A DNA stretch of 8,257 nt from 66-474 sp051962095 (lineage in GTDB: Bacteria > Pseudomonadota > Gammaproteobacteria > Xanthomonadales > Rhodanobacteraceae). The notes beneath the pieces are model-generated. The model did not search any database and was not told the DNA's origin. It saw only the letters and a list, made by a program, of their open reading frames with translations. Where the stretch lies: positions 1-8,257 of the forward strand of contig JBQCCP010000094.1 of the NCBI GenBank assembly GCA_051962095.1, in the 5' to 3' direction. A program made the translations under genes and the position numbers. Below, in pieces: positions 6,956 to 8,257 of this stretch; position 1 is the stretch's first letter, and each line of letters starts with the position of its first letter.

Positions 6956-6982
6956 CGGGAATCGGGAATCGGGGACCGGGAA
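6956..6982. repeat. CGGGAAT heptamer tandem repeat ahead of thrS
   Basis: Two exact CGGGAAT copies (6956-6962, 6963-6969) are followed by two decayed ones (CGGGGAC, CGGGAA). The array sits only 11 bases upstream of the thrS start codon in the message, where a ribosome binding site would be expected. Heptamer arrays of this type are variable-number repeats in some Xanthomonadaceae as I recall them. Confidence 0.7.
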
Positions 6983-6995
6983 GCGTAACAACCTC

Positions 6996-7122
6996 GTCGT
7001 CATTCCGGGGCCGTCCGCGCCGTTTGCGGACGGAACCCGGAATCGGTTTTGCAAGCCCGCCAAACACACGACCGATTCCGGGTTGGCCTGCGATGAGGCC
7101 GCAGGCGCCCCGGAATGACGAC
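6996..7122. repeat. REP-like palindromic doublet in the thrS leader
   Basis: This is a 127-base nested inverted repeat. The outer arms are 15-bp perfect matches (6996-7010 and 7108-7122, GTCGTCATTCCGGGG and its complement). The inner arms are 14-bp perfect matches (7034-7047 and 7071-7084, AACCCGGAATCGGT and its complement). Each half has its own hairpin: CCGTCCGC/GCGGACGG (7011-7018, 7026-7033) on the left and GCCTGC/GCAGGC (7086-7091, 7101-7106) on the right. The general plan and outer core match the doublet between pheS and pheT, with different hairpin tips. It is transcribed in the thrS leader if the promoter at 7315-7343 is used. Confidence 0.8.
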
Positions 7123-7160
7123 AGAACACGCGATCGCCGACGTATGATGCAAATCGGGAA

Positions 7161-7187
7161 ATGTATTCGGCTTGCACCGGAATGACA
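7161..7187. repeat. Degraded single REP-like unit
   Basis: ATGTATTCGGCTTGCACCGG followed by AATGACA closely resembles the right-hand unit of the pheS-pheT doublet (ATGGATTCCGGCTTTCGCCGG plus AATGACG), with a few substitutions and a one-base loss in the left arm. It is probably a decayed copy of the same family, lying between the leader terminator and the larger doublet. Confidence 0.55.
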
Positions 7188-7190
7188 GAC

Positions 7191-7216
7191 ATAAAAAAGG
7201 ACGCGCGTGGCGTCCT
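7191..7216 (-). terminator. Intrinsic terminator in the thrS leader (candidate attenuator)
   Basis: On the minus strand AGGACGC pairs with GCGTCCT around a five-base loop, followed by TTTTTTAT. It lies about 100 bases downstream of the predicted operon promoter and about 250 bases before thrS. The nirK-like gene already has its own terminator at 7353-7390, so this one most likely acts on the thrS leader. A competing pairing (7224-7232 with 7202-7210, one mismatch and one G-U) overlaps the stem and could act as antiterminator. Confidence 0.7.
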
Positions 7217-7314
7217 CATGGAGCCGCGCACGGAGCGGATCAGGAGGTCATAGTTTCCATGTCGCACGCTCGGCCGGCAGTTGCCCGCGGGCCACCTTTG
7301 TCAGCACGCTTGCA

Positions 7315-7343
7315 AAGTTAGTGCAGGCCCGGCGCCGCGTCAA
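7315..7343 (-). promoter_or_regulatory. Sigma-70 type promoter of the thrS operon
   Basis: On the minus strand TTGACG (7343-7338) is separated by exactly 17 bases from TAACTT (7320-7315). The -35 box has five of six consensus bases. The -10 box keeps the key A at position 2 and T at position 6 but matches only three of six. It lies directly after the nirK-like terminator. Transcription would start near 7308, giving a leader of about 360 bases. Confidence 0.6.
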
Positions 7344-7352
7344 CGCTCGAGC

Positions 7353-7390
7353 GAAGGAAACGCGGGAAGCATCGCGGCGATGCCTCCCGC
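7353..7390 (-). terminator. Intrinsic terminator of the nirK-like gene
   Basis: Beginning eight bases past the stop codon, a 13-bp stem (7390-7378 with 7374-7362; one G-U pair) closes on a three-base loop and is followed by GTTTCCTT. The stem is very strong, the T-tract only moderate. It separates the nitrite reductase from the translation operon, whose promoter begins about ten bases further on. Confidence 0.75.
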
Positions 7391-7397
7391 AGGATGG

Positions 7398-8257
7398 CTA
7401 CGGTTTTCCCGGCCCCTTGGCGCGCACGGCCTGCACCTGATCGGCCGTGACAGGCTTGGCCTGGTTGCCCCACGACGAGCGTTCGTGATTGGCGATATCG
7501 GCGACGTCGGCATCACTGAGCACGGAACCGAACGGCGGCATCGCGCTCGGGTAAGTGGTGCCGCCGATGTTCCGGCCATGGGCGCCATGCAGGATCGTGT
7601 CGATTTGTTCGGTCGGATCCGGATTCATCACCACCGGATCGTCCTTGAGCGGCGGGAACGCACCCGGAAGACCCATGCCGGTGGCCTGGTGGCAGGCCGC
7701 GCAGGTGCTCGCGTACAGCGACGCGCCGTGCGCCGGGTCGAATCTGTAGGGACCGGCGGGCGCGGCGGTCTTCGGCGCGGTTCCCGCCGGCGCGGCCGCG
7801 GGCGCAGCCGGAGCCGCCGCAGCGGTGATCGGCGGCTTCTCCGCCGCGATCGCCGCGGCATCGCCCACCTGCAGCACGCCCTGCGCGCCGATGATCGCGT
7901 GCGCCATGTCATGATCGACGAACACGTAGTTGCCGGGCTGGTCCAGCGTGATGTCGAAGATCGCGCCCGCGCCTGGCCCGACGCTGTAGGTGGACACGCC
8001 ACTGACGGCTTCCGCCGGATTGCCGCCGGGATAAACCTTGTCGAAGATGCCGCCGATCACGTGGAACGAACTCCAGAGATCAGGCCCCGCATTGACGAAA
8101 TAGATGCGCACCAGGCCGCCCGGCGTGGCCGGCAGCGGATGATCCTTGTACTGGAACGCGACCCCGTTGAAGACCACCTCGTCGGGGCGCTCGTCCTTCA
8201 TCTTCTGGAAATCCGGGCCCATCAGCTTTCCCGAGACCTGCTGCGTGTACCACTCGC
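7398..8257 (-). CDS. nirK: Copper nitrite reductase with C-terminal cytochrome c domain (5' end outside window)
   Basis: CuNIR reduces nitrite to nitric oxide in the periplasm during denitrification. The visible 286 codons begin inside the protein (EWYTQQVSGKLMGPDF). The second cupredoxin domain follows: EVVFNGVAF, then SSFHVIG, whose His (codon 8063-8061) corresponds to the catalytic His of the active site, then VSTYSVGPGAGAIFD and YVFVDHD, whose His (codon 7913-7911) corresponds to the type 2 copper ligand. An Ala/Pro-rich linker (about 7860-7745) leads to a class I cytochrome c domain with the heme site CAACH (7703-7689) and a Met ligand in SAMPPFG (7541-7539). This layout matches three-domain NirKs such as that of Ralstonia pickettii, where the heme passes electrons to copper. 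The first cupredoxin domain, with the type 1 copper ligands and signal peptide, lies outside the window, so another two-cupredoxin oxidase-cytochrome fusion is not fully excluded. Confidence 0.8.
   Translation of the reverse strand, partial: EWYTQQVSGKLMGPDFQKMKDERPDEVVFNGVAFQYKDHPLPATPGGLVRIYFVNAGPDLWSSFHVIGGIFDKVYPGGNPAEAVSGVSTYSVGPGAGAIFDITLDQPGNYVFVDHDMAHAIIGAQGVLQVGDAAAIAAEKPPITAAAAPAAPAAAPAGTAPKTAAPAGPYRFDPAHGASLYASTCAACHQATGMGLPGAFPPLKDDPVVMNPDPTEQIDTILHGAHGRNIGGTTYPSAMPPFGSVLSDADVADIANHERSSWGNQAKPVTADQVQAVRAKGPGKP

Noticed and set aside
6945..7067. N-terminal extension of thrS by 41 residues
   Set aside because: The extra codons come from the REP doublet and heptamer repeat, and family similarity starts exactly at MIIITLPD.
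5412..7118. Plus-strand open frame of 568 codons
   Set aside because: It is antisense to thrS, whose motifs and zinc ligands are fully intact. Long antisense frames are expected in high-GC coding DNA, and the translation is His/Arg/Leu-rich with no family resemblance.
6941..7267. Minus-strand open frame of 108 codons across the thrS leader
   Set aside because: It starts with GTG without a binding site, runs through the terminator and repeat DNA, and overlaps the thrS start.
7285..7300. T-box-like sequence (GGTGGCCCGCGG on the minus strand) in the thrS leader
   Set aside because: It differs from the consensus by a deletion and a substitution, lies within about 25 bases of the predicted transcription start so no specifier stem could fit before it, and T-boxes are not expected in gammaproteobacteria.

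Overview
The window carries one conserved translation operon, read entirely on the minus strand, plus the 3' end of a denitrification gene upstream of it. In transcription order (high to low coordinates) it holds a copper nitrite reductase with a fused cytochrome c tail (nirK-like, cut by the right edge), then thrS, infC, rpmI, rplT, pheS and pheT. This is the classic proteobacterial thrS-infC-rpmI-rplT-pheST order. pheT is complete except that its stop codon lies just past base 1. The high GC content, this gene order, dispersed ATTCCGG...CCGGAAT palindromes and a CGGGAAT heptamer repeat together suggest a gammaproteobacterium of the Xanthomonadaceae/Rhodanobacteraceae group. A NirK gene would fit a Rhodanobacter-like denitrifier. 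The taxonomy is inference.

Layout. 8257-7398: C-terminal part of NirK, with the second cupredoxin domain, an Ala/Pro linker and a class I c-type heme domain. 7390-7353: a strong terminator for that gene. 7343-7315: a good sigma-70 type promoter that should start the translation operon. 7308-6945: a long thrS leader with a second intrinsic terminator (a likely attenuator), a degraded palindromic repeat, a 127-bp palindromic doublet and a heptamer tandem repeat. 6944-5037: threonyl-tRNA synthetase. 4987-4466: IF3, starting at an ATC codon behind a clear Shine-Dalgarno sequence. 4465-4182: a 284-base gap with several hairpins upstream of L35. 4181-3612: L35 and L20, tightly coupled. 3611-3517: two hairpins, one of them a strong intrinsic terminator ending just ahead of pheS. 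3516-2521: PheS. 2514-2417: a palindromic doublet. 2382-1: PheT.

The operon supplies two aminoacyl-tRNA synthetases (Thr, and Phe as an alpha2beta2 enzyme), the fidelity factor IF3, and two large-subunit ribosomal proteins. The protein-coding content is ordinary. The points worth a second look are regulatory: a candidate attenuator ahead of thrS, the ATC start of infC, a terminator inside the operon ahead of pheST with no pheM-like leader peptide, the long infC-rpmI leader, and several gaps of an essential operon occupied by dispersed palindromes. I did not find evidence for a wholly new system.
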